From Candidatus Omnitrophota bacterium (GTDB lineage: Bacteria > Omnitrophota > Omnitrophia > Omnitrophales > Aquincolibacteriaceae), in assembly GCA_023246995.1 (NCBI GenBank), contig JAHFHI010000115.1, positions 1 to 5,351 on the forward strand: 5,351 bases of DNA. Reading direction: 5' to 3'. Under the pieces are notes generated by a model. That model had not been told where the DNA came from. It saw only the letters and a list, made by a program, of their open reading frames with translations, and ran no database searches. The position numbers and the translations under genes are program-made. Shown here piece by piece: positions 1 to 5,014 of this stretch (position 1 is its first letter; the number at the start of each line of letters is the position of its first letter).

Positions 1-1
1 G

Positions 2-2356
2 GCGGGTCGAGCGACGCGCCTTAAGATGTCCGGGGAGTTCGACGTGCTGGGAATCGCGGGGTTGACGGGAGCGATTTTAAAGTTGCTGCCGCAGGATGAC
101 AAGACGGTACCCATGGTAAGGCCTGATGCGACGATGCAGACGTTGATTGACCGGGCATCGGCGGGAATCGTGGAAGGGCCGGACGATTTGAGTATTATTC
201 AAAGACAGCTGATACAGCTTCGTGTACAGCTTGAGGATCTGACGGCCGGGACGCCTGAAGCAGGAGTGAATTTAGAGGCGACGCTTGCGGGAAGCCGGTT
301 CGTGGTGGTGGTGAACGAATCGAATCTGGAGACAGTGGCCCGGCAGCTGAAAGCGGTTAATTTTGGAGGGTTGAATCCTAAGAATGTGTATTTGCTTCTG
401 CAGCCGGAGCGAGGCGGGCAGGAAGTGCTGAAGGACGGGACGCTGCGAGAGTTTAACGAAAAGCGCTGGCCGGAGGGGCACGGGGATCCGTTGATCGGCG
501 CGGCGCGGAGGGCGGAAGGCACGTATCGGTTTAGCGAAAGCGGGGAGCTTCAGGAGCTTGACAGTCCACTGACGGAGGTATTAAAGGGCGAAGGCGTGAA
601 GGCGACATTATTTGCGCAGGTCAATGATATGAACTTGCTGCGGGATATCGCGGCGGTGGAGCGGTCGGCCGTAGCACGCGAGTTATTCGCCCGCGGGGTC
701 GAGATGGTGATGGAGATGGTGGCCAACAAGGTGCGCGAGAAGGTGATGGCGGGAGGTGTGGAAAAGCTCTTGCCGCAGAAAGGCGGGGGAGCGTTTGAGA
801 AAGTCGACGGATATGACGTGATGCGTGACACGATCGGGCTCGGGAAGCTGAAGGAAGAATTTCAGCGTCCGGAAGAATTAAGCCGTATGTTTTACAAGAT
901 CCAGATTGATGCGATGGACCGGTTGGAAGAAACATCGCTGCCAGCGTATTTGACGGAGCGGGAAGTGGACGGGCGAGTGATCTTAACCCGGGAATTTTAT
1001 TCTGGGGATGCCAGTAGCGCGCTGAAGTCCAAGACGATTCAGCAGGAAGGCTACGAGCTCGTGACGTTTAAACTGCGCCCGAGAATCCCCGTGGCGCTGG
1101 GCGCCTTTGACGGGCAGGACGCGCAGCCCGCGTTTCAGAGCGCGTTTGTGCAATTGACGACGCCCGCGGATGCGGGAATTCTCTTAAATCAGCTGATCGG
1201 TTATCAGGACCGGCAGCAGGGCAGGATCACCCCGGAACTGCAGCCTTTATTTAACCGGATCCCGGTGACGGCCCAAAGTCTTCAGGCCGCAAGCCCCTCG
1301 GGGCCTGATATTCAGGCCGCGCGCCAGCTTTTAGCGGATTTGCGCCGTGCTGTGCCCCGCTCGGAAGTGCGGCTCGCAACCCCGGATCTCGAGGGACAAT
1401 TAAAAGAAACCGGATATGCTTATTCCGTCCGGACCTTGGAAGCTGTCGCGGGACTGGCAGGCGGTGTCGTGGCCCCGGACTTAAGCGAGAGTCCCGAGCT
1501 TGCGAGGGCCGTAGTGAACAGGATATCCCCGTTGGCTTCCGGTGAGGATGCGGAAAAAGTCGACGCGGCGGTCCTTGCGGATGCGGCCGAGCGCGTAAAG
1601 TTTTTGGATTTTCTCTTTACCGACCGGGATTTCCGTAAAGCCATGAAGCTGCCTGTCACTGACGCTCAAGTGCCGGAGGGACAGGGTGTTGCGGTGCTTA
1701 CGACCTCGGGCTTGGAATCCCGGGCGCAAAAAGTCCTTCAGCTTGCCCTTCACTTTTTTACGGATCTTGAGAGCGGGGAAGCCGGTCCGAATTATATTTT
1801 TGCCGGCGCTGATCCCCTTAAAACAGCGGACCTCAAAAACCAGCTTTTGCGGCAACGTAACGGGCTCGGACCTGAAAAACAGGCCGCGCTCGCGAAGATT
1901 CTGGGCTTTGACGTTAACGTTTCCCATGAGAATTTCGGCAAAGCGGTGAGTGAAACCAGGAAGCTCAATCCGCAAAAGAGGGTCGTGGCATCCGCGGATA
2001 TTCGGGAGGTCGGACAAATCGTGGGGCAGGTGGTGGCTGCTATTCAAAATGCCCAGGAGTTCCGCTCAAGCGGGCAATCGCTCGCCGCCCTGGCCGAGAG
2101 CTATTATTACCGCGCGCGGCTTTTAAAGGAGCTTGGCGCCCAGCTCCATCAAGAGTACCTTGACGCAGAGGAGACCGGAAAGCAGGTGAGCGATGAGTAT
2201 CGGAGGCGCTTCATTGCCGACTTTTTGAAACAGAACCTTCCCAATTCGGACGTGAAAGTCAAAGCAGACGGCTCCTTTGATTTGTCGCTCGATTTGATTC
2301 ATACCCAATTAGAGCAATTCCGTCAGGCCTACCAGAAGATTCAGGCAGCCGCCTGA
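2..2356 (+). CDS. UDPGP-like (UDP-sugar/UDP-HexNAc pyrophosphorylase-related) large protein, 5'-partial
   Basis: The frame is open to the left edge with no stop. The first ATG (position 26) has no Shine-Dalgarno sequence, so the gene probably begins upstream; residue numbers below count from that ATG. Residues about 90-300 follow the order of UDPGP-family nucleotidyltransferases: a strand-helix unit with FVVVVNESNLETV (92-104) and NFGGLNPKNVYLLLQ (112-126), a WPEGHGD motif (148-154) like the PxGHGD uridine-binding segment, FAQVNDMNL (196-204) at the usual VDN position, and PQKGGGAFEKVDG (250-262) like the EKGG..VDG segment. K26 in DDKTVP may be the lysine that normally follows the glycine-rich loop, but GIAGLTGA (9-16) is a poor match to GGxGTRxG. 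Residues about 300-776 match no family I recognise; they are alpha/beta-like with a helical, glutamine-rich C-terminus (about 680-776). There is no signal peptide or membrane segment in the visible part. The enzyme may be divergent or inactive. Superfamily assignment is moderate; the substrate is unknown. Confidence 0.6.
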   Translation, partial: AGRATRLKMSGEFDVLGIAGLTGAILKLLPQDDKTVPMVRPDATMQTLIDRASAGIVEGPDDLSIIQRQLIQLRVQLEDLTAGTPEAGVNLEATLAGSRFVVVVNESNLETVARQLKAVNFGGLNPKNVYLLLQPERGGQEVLKDGTLREFNEKRWPEGHGDPLIGAARRAEGTYRFSESGELQELDSPLTEVLKGEGVKATLFAQVNDMNLLRDIAAVERSAVARELFARGVEMVMEMVANKVREKVMAGGVEKLLPQKGGGAFEKVDGYDVMRDTIGLGKLKEEFQRPEELSRMFYKIQIDAMDRLEETSLPAYLTEREVDGRVILTREFYSGDASSALKSKTIQQEGYELVTFKLRPRIPVALGAFDGQDAQPAFQSAFVQLTTPADAGILLNQLIGYQDRQQGRITPELQPLFNRIPVTAQSLQAASPSGPDIQAARQLLADLRRAVPRSEVRLATPDLEGQLKETGYAYSVRTLEAVAGLAGGVVAPDLSESPELARAVVNRISPLASGEDAEKVDAAVLADAAERVKFLDFLFTDRDFRKAMKLPVTDAQVPEGQGVAVLTTSGLESRAQKVLQLALHFFTDLESGEAGPNYIFAGADPLKTADLKNQLLRQRNGLGPEKQAALAKILGFDVNVSHENFGKAVSETRKLNPQKRVVASADIREVGQIVGQVVAAIQNAQEFRSSGQSLAALAESYYYRARLLKELGAQLHQEYLDAEETGKQVSDEYRRRFIADFLKQNLPNSDVKVKADGSFDLSLDLIHTQLEQFRQAYQKIQAAA

Positions 2357-2417
2357 TCGCGCACCTCGATCCACCACGACCCGATTCTGGGAAAAAATCC
2401 CGCCCAGCCTTATATCC

Positions 2418-2446
2418 TTGTTTTTTCATTCGCGGTTTCGTATACT
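2418..2446 (+). promoter_or_regulatory. Probable sigma70-type promoter for tRNA-Val
   Basis: TTGTTT (2418-2423) and TATACT (2441-2446) are separated by exactly 17 nt. The -10 box matches TATAAT at five of six positions; the -35 box is weaker. Transcription would start near 2453, giving a leader of about 35 nt before the tRNA-Val gene, as expected for a tRNA precursor. The rest of the 2357-2486 spacer holds only a weak GGGA/TCCC hairpin (about 2389-2401) and no convincing terminator for the upstream gene. Confidence 0.5.
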
Positions 2447-2486
2447 TTTGGCCTGTTATCCCGCTCTAATTAAAGGACTTATGTTC

Positions 2487-2560
2487 GGGCGGTTAGCTCA
2501 GTTGGTTAGAGCGCGTGCCTCACATGCACGAGGTCAGAGGTTCGATCCCTCTACCGCCCA
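2487..2560 (+). tRNA. tRNA-Val(CAC)
   Basis: A complete cloverleaf can be drawn. The acceptor stem is GGGCGGT/ACCGCCC, the D-arm stem is GCTC/GAGC, the anticodon stem is CGTGC/GCACG with a CTCACAT loop, and the T-arm stem is AGAGG/CCTCT with a TTCGATC loop. The anticodon CAC at 2521-2523 reads GUG (valine). The discriminator base is A (2560). The next bases are GATAAA, so CCA is not encoded and must be added after transcription. There is no intron and no long variable arm. Confidence 0.97.
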
Positions 2561-2573
2561 GATAAAGGCAATT

Positions 2574-2646
2574 GAAAATTAAAAGTGAAAAATTCAGAAT
2601 TGAATTCAAAACCGCCTGTTTCCGACATTTTTAATTCTTAATTTTC
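2574..2646. repeat. AT-rich imperfect inverted repeat between two tRNA genes
   Basis: The 20-nt arms at 2574-2593 and 2627-2646 are complementary at 17 of 20 positions, with 33 nt between them. The left arm begins GAAAATTAA and the right arm ends TTAATTTTC. The element fills almost the whole spacer between tRNA-Val and tRNA-Leu and is far richer in A+T than its surroundings. It has no T-tract of terminator type after a GC stem. It could be a small dispersed repeat or a processing spacer; which one cannot be told from a single copy. Confidence 0.5.
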
Positions 2647-2665
2647 CATTTTGAATGGCTCTTAC

Positions 2666-2749
2666 GCGGGGATGGCGAAACTGGCAGACGCGCTAGCTTC
2701 AGGAGCTAGTGGCCGCAAGGTCGTGGGGGTTCAACTCCCCCTCTCCGCA
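2666..2749 (+). tRNA. tRNA-Leu(CAG)
   Basis: This is a class II tRNA. The acceptor stem GCGGGGA/TCTCCGC pairs with one G-U. The anticodon stem is CTAGC/GCTAG around the loop TTCAGGA, placing anticodon CAG at 2700-2702 (reads CUG, leucine). A long variable arm lies at about 2710-2724, and the T-arm is GGGGG/CCCCC around the loop TTCAACT. The discriminator is A (2749). The following bases are AGTTT, so CCA is not encoded. The 3' end of this gene is repeated downstream (see the array entry). The gene lies about 105 nt after tRNA-Val and may be co-transcribed with it. Confidence 0.96.
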
Positions 2750-2776
2750 AGTTTACCGAATGGGGAGTTGAAGGGA

Positions 2777-2819
2777 GCCCCTGGTTTGGGAACGCAACTG
2801 ACGTTGCGTTCCGAGGGGC
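2777..2819. repeat. Strong two-part stem-loop inside the tRNA-derived array
   Basis: A perfect 10-bp stem, GGAACGCAAC (2789-2798) with GTTGCGTTCC (2803-2812), closes a TGAC tetraloop. An outer stem, GCCCCT (2777-2782) with AGGGGC (2814-2819), encloses it across an asymmetric internal loop (6 nt on the left, 1 nt on the right). No U-tract follows, so it is not a standard intrinsic terminator. Confidence 0.65.
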
Positions 2820-2820
2820 G

Positions 2821-2860
2821 GGTGGCCGAGCCGGAGAGAGCGAAGCGAACGCAGGCCGCC
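2821..2860. repeat. Second stem-loop inside the array
   Basis: GGTGGCC (2821-2827) can pair with GGCCGCC (2854-2860), including one G-U pair, around a purine-rich 26-nt loop that contains GAGCGAAGCGAACGC. It lies just before the second copy of the tRNA 3' end and overlaps it by one base. Confidence 0.4.
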
Positions 2861-2890
2861 AACTCCCCCTCTCCGCAAATTCGCCCAAGG

Positions 2891-2913
2891 GGGGAGTTGA
2901 ACTTCAACTCCCC
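2891..2913. repeat. 11-bp-arm perfect palindrome upstream of smpB
   Basis: The arms GGGGAGTTGAA (2891-2901) and TTCAACTCCCC (2903-2913) are perfectly complementary around a single central C. The right arm is identical to the T-arm of tRNA-Leu. The palindrome ends 18 nt before the smpB ATG. It is followed by TTAGCTTG, so it lacks the T-tract of an intrinsic terminator. It could be an RNA hairpin in the smpB leader or simply the last unit of the repeat array. Confidence 0.7.
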
Positions 2914-2931
2914 TTAGCTTGACATCACACC

Positions 2932-3408
2932 ATGCCTGATTTAAAGCCGCCGGTCGCGACCAACCGCAAAGCCCGTCATGACTACTTCCTCCAGGACAAA
3001 CTTGAGGCGGGGATCTCCCTGCGCGGGTCTGAAGTCAAAGCCATCCGCGAAGGACGGGTCAATTTAAAAGACAGCTATGTCCGGATCATGAATTCAGAGG
3101 CGTTCTTGCTCGGCTGTCATATCAGTCCTTACTCCAAGATTCAGGGCTATGGAGATCCGGACCCGGCCCGAACCCGGAAACTTCTTTTGAAGCGCGATGA
3201 AATCGATAAGCTGGAGGCAGCCTCGAAACAGAAAGGTTTTGCCATCTTGGCGCTTTCGATTTATTTCAAAAGGGGGCTCGTGAAAGTGGAAATTGCCCTC
3301 GGCAAAGGCAAAAAGGAATATGACAAACGTGAAACCATCAAGCGCCGCATGCACGACCGTGAAAGCGCGGCCGCGATAAAACATCACCTAAAGAAAGGGA
3401 AATCTTAA
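2932..3408 (+). CDS. smpB: SsrA-binding protein SmpB
   Basis: SmpB binds the tRNA-like domain of tmRNA, mimics the missing anticodon arm and brings alanyl-tmRNA to stalled ribosomes in the cytoplasm. The 158-residue length is typical. Family signatures are clear: NRKARHDYFL (11-20), the GSEVKAIR block (32-39), SYVRI (48-52), the DPARTRKLLL segment (77-86) and the basic KGKKEYDKRETIKRR segment (125-139) leading into the C-terminal tail that enters the mRNA channel. The ATG at 2932 aligns with usual SmpB N-termini, but no Shine-Dalgarno sequence precedes it; the leader is the palindromic array. Its TAA overlaps the next gene's ATG by one base, so translation of the two is probably coupled. Its RNA partner ssrA is encoded about 470 nt downstream on the same strand. 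Confidence 0.98.
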   Translation: MPDLKPPVATNRKARHDYFLQDKLEAGISLRGSEVKAIREGRVNLKDSYVRIMNSEAFLLGCHISPYSKIQGYGDPDPARTRKLLLKRDEIDKLEAASKQKGFAILALSIYFKRGLVKVEIALGKGKKEYDKRETIKRRMHDRESAAAIKHHLKKGKS

Positions 3409-3830
3409 TGGCGCGCGCCTACACAGCCAAAGAACTGCATCTTGAGGCAAAAAACGAAGCCGGCCTTCTCGGGCGTATGACCATGGCCCTCGCCCTGGAG
3501 GGGGTTTATGTGATTCACCTCTGCGCGTCTTCTTCCGGAGGCACGGGGCAGCTCCAGCTTGTGACCAGGGACAATGAAAAAGCCAGAAAGGCCCTTGCCT
3601 ATTTCATCCCCAAAATCGAAGAACGCGATATTCTGATCGTGGAGTTCGAAAACAAGGTCGGAACGCTCGCGCCCGTGGCGAAGCTCCTGGGCAGTAACGA
3701 TATCTTTATCCATTATGTCTACGGCACAAGCGGCGACGGTTTCAAGATTGTGGGGGTATTTTCCACGACCGATAACGCCAGGGCGGCCGAGCTCATCAAT
3801 AAGGAATCCGGATCTCTGGGTATACAGTAA
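3408..3830 (+). CDS. Tandem ACT-domain protein
   Basis: The 140-residue protein consists of two ACT-like beta-alpha-beta units and nothing else. The first (about 9-70) has LHLEAKNEAGLLGRM followed by the GVYVIHLCAS strand. The second (about 74-132) has ILIVEFENKVGTLAPVAKLL followed by NDIFIHYVYGT. The N-(E/K)-x-G-x-L turn where ACT domains commonly bind amino acids is present in both (NEAGLL, NKVGTL). No catalytic or DNA-binding domain is attached, so a small-molecule-sensing or regulatory role is likely, with the ligand unknown. The start overlaps the smpB stop in TAATG, with a weak AAGGGA ribosome site about 8 nt upstream, which indicates one operon. The position between smpB and ssrA is notable. 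Family assignment is strong; specific function is not known. Confidence 0.85.
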   Translation: MARAYTAKELHLEAKNEAGLLGRMTMALALEGVYVIHLCASSSGGTGQLQLVTRDNEKARKALAYFIPKIEERDILIVEFENKVGTLAPVAKLLGSNDIFIHYVYGTSGDGFKIVGVFSTTDNARAAELINKESGSLGIQ

Positions 3831-3849
3831 AGTCCCGAAGTGGTATCAT
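3821..3849 (+). promoter_or_regulatory. Candidate promoter for ssrA
   Basis: TATACA (3821-3826) and TATCAT (3844-3849) are separated by 17 nt. They match the sigma70 consensus at four and five of six positions. The -35 box overlaps the last codons of the ACT gene. Transcription would begin near 3856, leaving a short leader before the mature tmRNA 5' end at 3879, to be removed by RNase P. The alternative is read-through from smpB. Confidence 0.4.
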
Positions 3850-3878
3850 TGGGTGTTGTTTGTGACGTTCTTTGGCAT

Positions 3879-4279
3879 GGGGGTGAATAGTTTCGACAGG
3901 GGAGATTGTCGCAAGGGGAGCATGCAGAGGTCGCTAGGGGCCTCTTTAATAAACCTGGCAAAACACAAATGCTGACAAACTCAGCTGGAGCAACAGGGCT
4001 GCGGGACCGGTTTCGGTTCCCAGCTTTGGGGTTCTTCCCATCGCTGCTTAATTGACAGCGACGTTACCGGGTCAACGCCTGCTAGATCCTAGGTAACGCC
4101 ATTCAGCAGGCTGGGCTTAGTCCCTCCGACGCCGGGGGACGGCCGAGACCTTAGGCGGATCGTCCTTCAGGATCCCGGCTGCGGGAGCTTAAAGGATTAA
4201 ATAAATCGCAGACTAAGCATGTAGCCGCCTTTTGAGGCAACTATTCTGGACGAGGGTGCAATTCCCTCCACCTCCACCA
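3879..4279 (+). ncRNA. ssrA: Transfer-messenger RNA (tmRNA), one-piece
   Basis: tmRNA rescues stalled ribosomes by acting first as alanyl-tRNA and then as mRNA for a degradation tag. The 5' end GGGGGTG (3879-3885) pairs with CACCTCC (4269-4275, one G-U), followed by ACCA at 4276-4279, so CCA is encoded. Conserved blocks include GTTTCGACAGG near the 5' end and CAGACTAAGCATGTAG (about 4208-4223) near the 3' end. The T-arm stem GAGGG/CCCTC encloses loop TGCAATT. Pseudoknot PK1 can be drawn from AGAGG/CCTCT (3926-3930, 3941-3945) and CTAGG/CCTGG (3934-3938, 3954-3958). PK2 comes from GTTACC/GGTAAC (4063-4068, 4092-4097) interleaved with GCCTGCT/AGCAGGC (4077-4083, 4105-4111). Further GC-rich helices fill about 4118-4190. 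The 401-nt length is normal and the molecule is not circularly permuted. Confidence 0.97.
3971..4051 (+). other. Inferred tmRNA proteolysis-tag reading frame
   Basis: The proposed resume codon is GCT at 3971-3973. It lies 12 nt after the end of PK1 and has A at -4, as in well-studied tmRNAs. This frame runs to TAA at 4049-4051 and encodes 26 residues, starting ADKLSWSNRA and ending FGVLPIAA. The small hydrophobic end -AA is the usual protease-recognition terminus. Other frames are worse: starting at GCA 3958 gives a stop after five codons (AKHKC), and starting at GGC 3957 continues to a stop near 4052 without an -AA end. A hairpin (3999-4023: CTGCGGGACCG against CGGTTCCCAG, loop GTTT) lies within the frame. 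The tag is long compared with common tags of about 10-15 residues. Confidence 0.6.
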
Positions 4280-4293
4280 ATTTTTTAAACGGC

Positions 4294-4331
4294 CGGGCTT
4301 GGGTGAAGTTTGCGCGCAAGCCCGCGTTTTT
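4294..4331 (+). terminator. Rho-independent terminator of ssrA
   Basis: CGGGCTTG (4294-4301) pairs perfectly with CAAGCCCG (4317-4324), and TTTTT follows at 4327-4331. It lies 15 nt after the tmRNA 3' end. An extra T6 run sits directly after the mature end (4281-4286). The two together should end ssrA transcription before the oxygenase gene. Confidence 0.8.
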
Positions 4332-4354
4332 GATTACCCAAGCGATAAAAGACT

Positions 4355-4987
4355 TTGAGCCCGTGCAAGCCCGATAAGAAAAAAAAGGAAATCGATCCGG
4401 CCTATTACACCAAGGGGTATGCCGTGGTCGATGATTTCCTGCCCGAGGCCGAGGCCAATCGGCTTCACGAGTGCTTCGCGAGGGCCGAATACGAACAGAT
4501 CGATCAAGTTCGCGAGCACCACTACAGCCACGTTTTTTCAACCCCGAATCCCTATCTGCCCCGCCCCGAAGAGCCTTACATGGCACGATTCGGCCGCTCG
4601 CGGCCACTTGAGACTTCCGAGGCGGTAGCCGATAGCTTCAAGCGCTGTTTTAAACCCGCCCTCGAAGAGACCGCCGGCTGCGGGCTCACGCATCATGATA
4701 TCCGCTGCTATCGTATGCAGCCGGGTGATTTTTACCGCGCGCATATCGATGATTACGCCGGGGCGATCGGCGGGATCTATTACCTCAATAAAGAGTGGCG
4801 GTGGGATTGGGGAGGGCTTCTTCACGTGGCGTCCACCACGGAAACCGAGGCGCTCGACACGATTTTTCCCAAATTCAACCGCATGGTGCTGATCAATCAC
4901 AAGACCTTCCGCTTCCCTCATTTCATCAGCGTCGTGAGCCATTTCGCAAAAGTCCCAAGGTATACTCTTGTTTCCTTTAATACATAA
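4355..4987 (+). CDS. 2-oxoglutarate/Fe(II)-dependent oxygenase, prolyl-4-hydroxylase-like
   Basis: The C-terminal half carries the double-stranded beta-helix oxygenase signature: H130 and D132 in YRAHIDDYAG, then GGIYYLNKEWRWDWGGLL (139-156), the distal iron ligand H189 in FPHFISVV, and R202 in PRYTLVSF as the probable 2-oxoglutarate-binding arginine. This spacing is typical of the P4H/SM-20-like group that hydroxylates peptides or small molecules. The N-terminal half (about 20-110) is a less conserved helical cap. No signal peptide is seen, so the protein is probably cytoplasmic. The substrate is unknown. The start is uncertain: an in-frame TAA at 4346-4348 leaves TTG at 4355 as the only common start codon before the conserved region. 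It has no Shine-Dalgarno sequence, whereas AAGGA (4385-4389, after an A8 run) has no standard start codon just behind it. The preceding terminator implies a separate transcript; no clear promoter was found. Confidence 0.85.
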   Translation: MSPCKPDKKKKEIDPAYYTKGYAVVDDFLPEAEANRLHECFARAEYEQIDQVREHHYSHVFSTPNPYLPRPEEPYMARFGRSRPLETSEAVADSFKRCFKPALEETAGCGLTHHDIRCYRMQPGDFYRAHIDDYAGAIGGIYYLNKEWRWDWGGLLHVASTTETEALDTIFPKFNRMVLINHKTFRFPHFISVVSHFAKVPRYTLVSFNT

Positions 4988-5014
4988 CGCAAGTTCTGCA
5001 AATTTCATAAGCAA

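Larger units (their letters stand above)
2730..2913. repeat. tRNA-Leu T-arm-derived palindromic array
   Basis: The T-arm segment TTCAACTCCCC of tRNA-Leu (2730-2740) recurs downstream in alternating orientation: inverted at 2762-2772, direct (nine-base core CAACTCCCC) at 2860-2868, inverted at 2891-2901 and direct at 2903-2913. A 19-nt perfect direct repeat of the tRNA 3' end lies at 2732-2750 and 2860-2878. With one 1-nt indel and a few substitutions it extends to about 41 nt (2732-2772 and 2860-2901), a 128-bp period. No coding frame here looks real. The layout resembles a small non-autonomous element or repeated duplication at a tRNA 3' end, but no integrase or transposase is in the window. 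Confidence 0.75.

Noticed and set aside
1481..2047. 188-codon - strand frame inside the large gene
   Set aside because: It lies antisense to a long frame with recognisable domains, shows no family motif and is explained by chance in GC-rich DNA.
2821..2878. Possible second (pseudo-)tRNA ending in the duplicated tRNA-Leu 3' end
   Set aside because: Only the 3' 19 nt match; no acceptor 5' strand, D-arm or anticodon arm can be drawn.
2706..2888. 60-codon - strand frame ending RGGVEPPRPCGH
   Set aside because: It is antisense to tRNA-Leu and the array, a recurrent tRNA-derived false protein.
2730..2913. CRISPR-like repeat spacing
   Set aside because: The repeated segments alternate in orientation, are unevenly spaced and derive from a tRNA; no cas gene is present.
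2651..2917. 88-codon + strand frame (MNGSYAGMAKLADALASG...)
   Set aside because: It reads straight through tRNA-Leu and the repeat array; AKLADALASG is the familiar false translation of a tRNA-Leu gene.
3715..3975. 86-codon + strand frame across the ACT gene end and the tmRNA 5' part
   Set aside because: It overlaps two well-supported genes in another frame and its C-terminal part is tmRNA sequence.
4379..4386. A8 run as a programmed frameshift or sequencing-indel site at the oxygenase start
   Set aside because: Both alternative upstream frames hit stops within a few codons and offer no better start, so a shift gains nothing.
4197..4607. 136-codon - strand frame
   Set aside because: It is antisense to the tmRNA 3' domain, the terminator and the oxygenase gene; no protein features.
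4538..5014. 158-codon - strand frame
   Set aside because: It is antisense to the oxygenase catalytic region, whose motifs are clear on the + strand.
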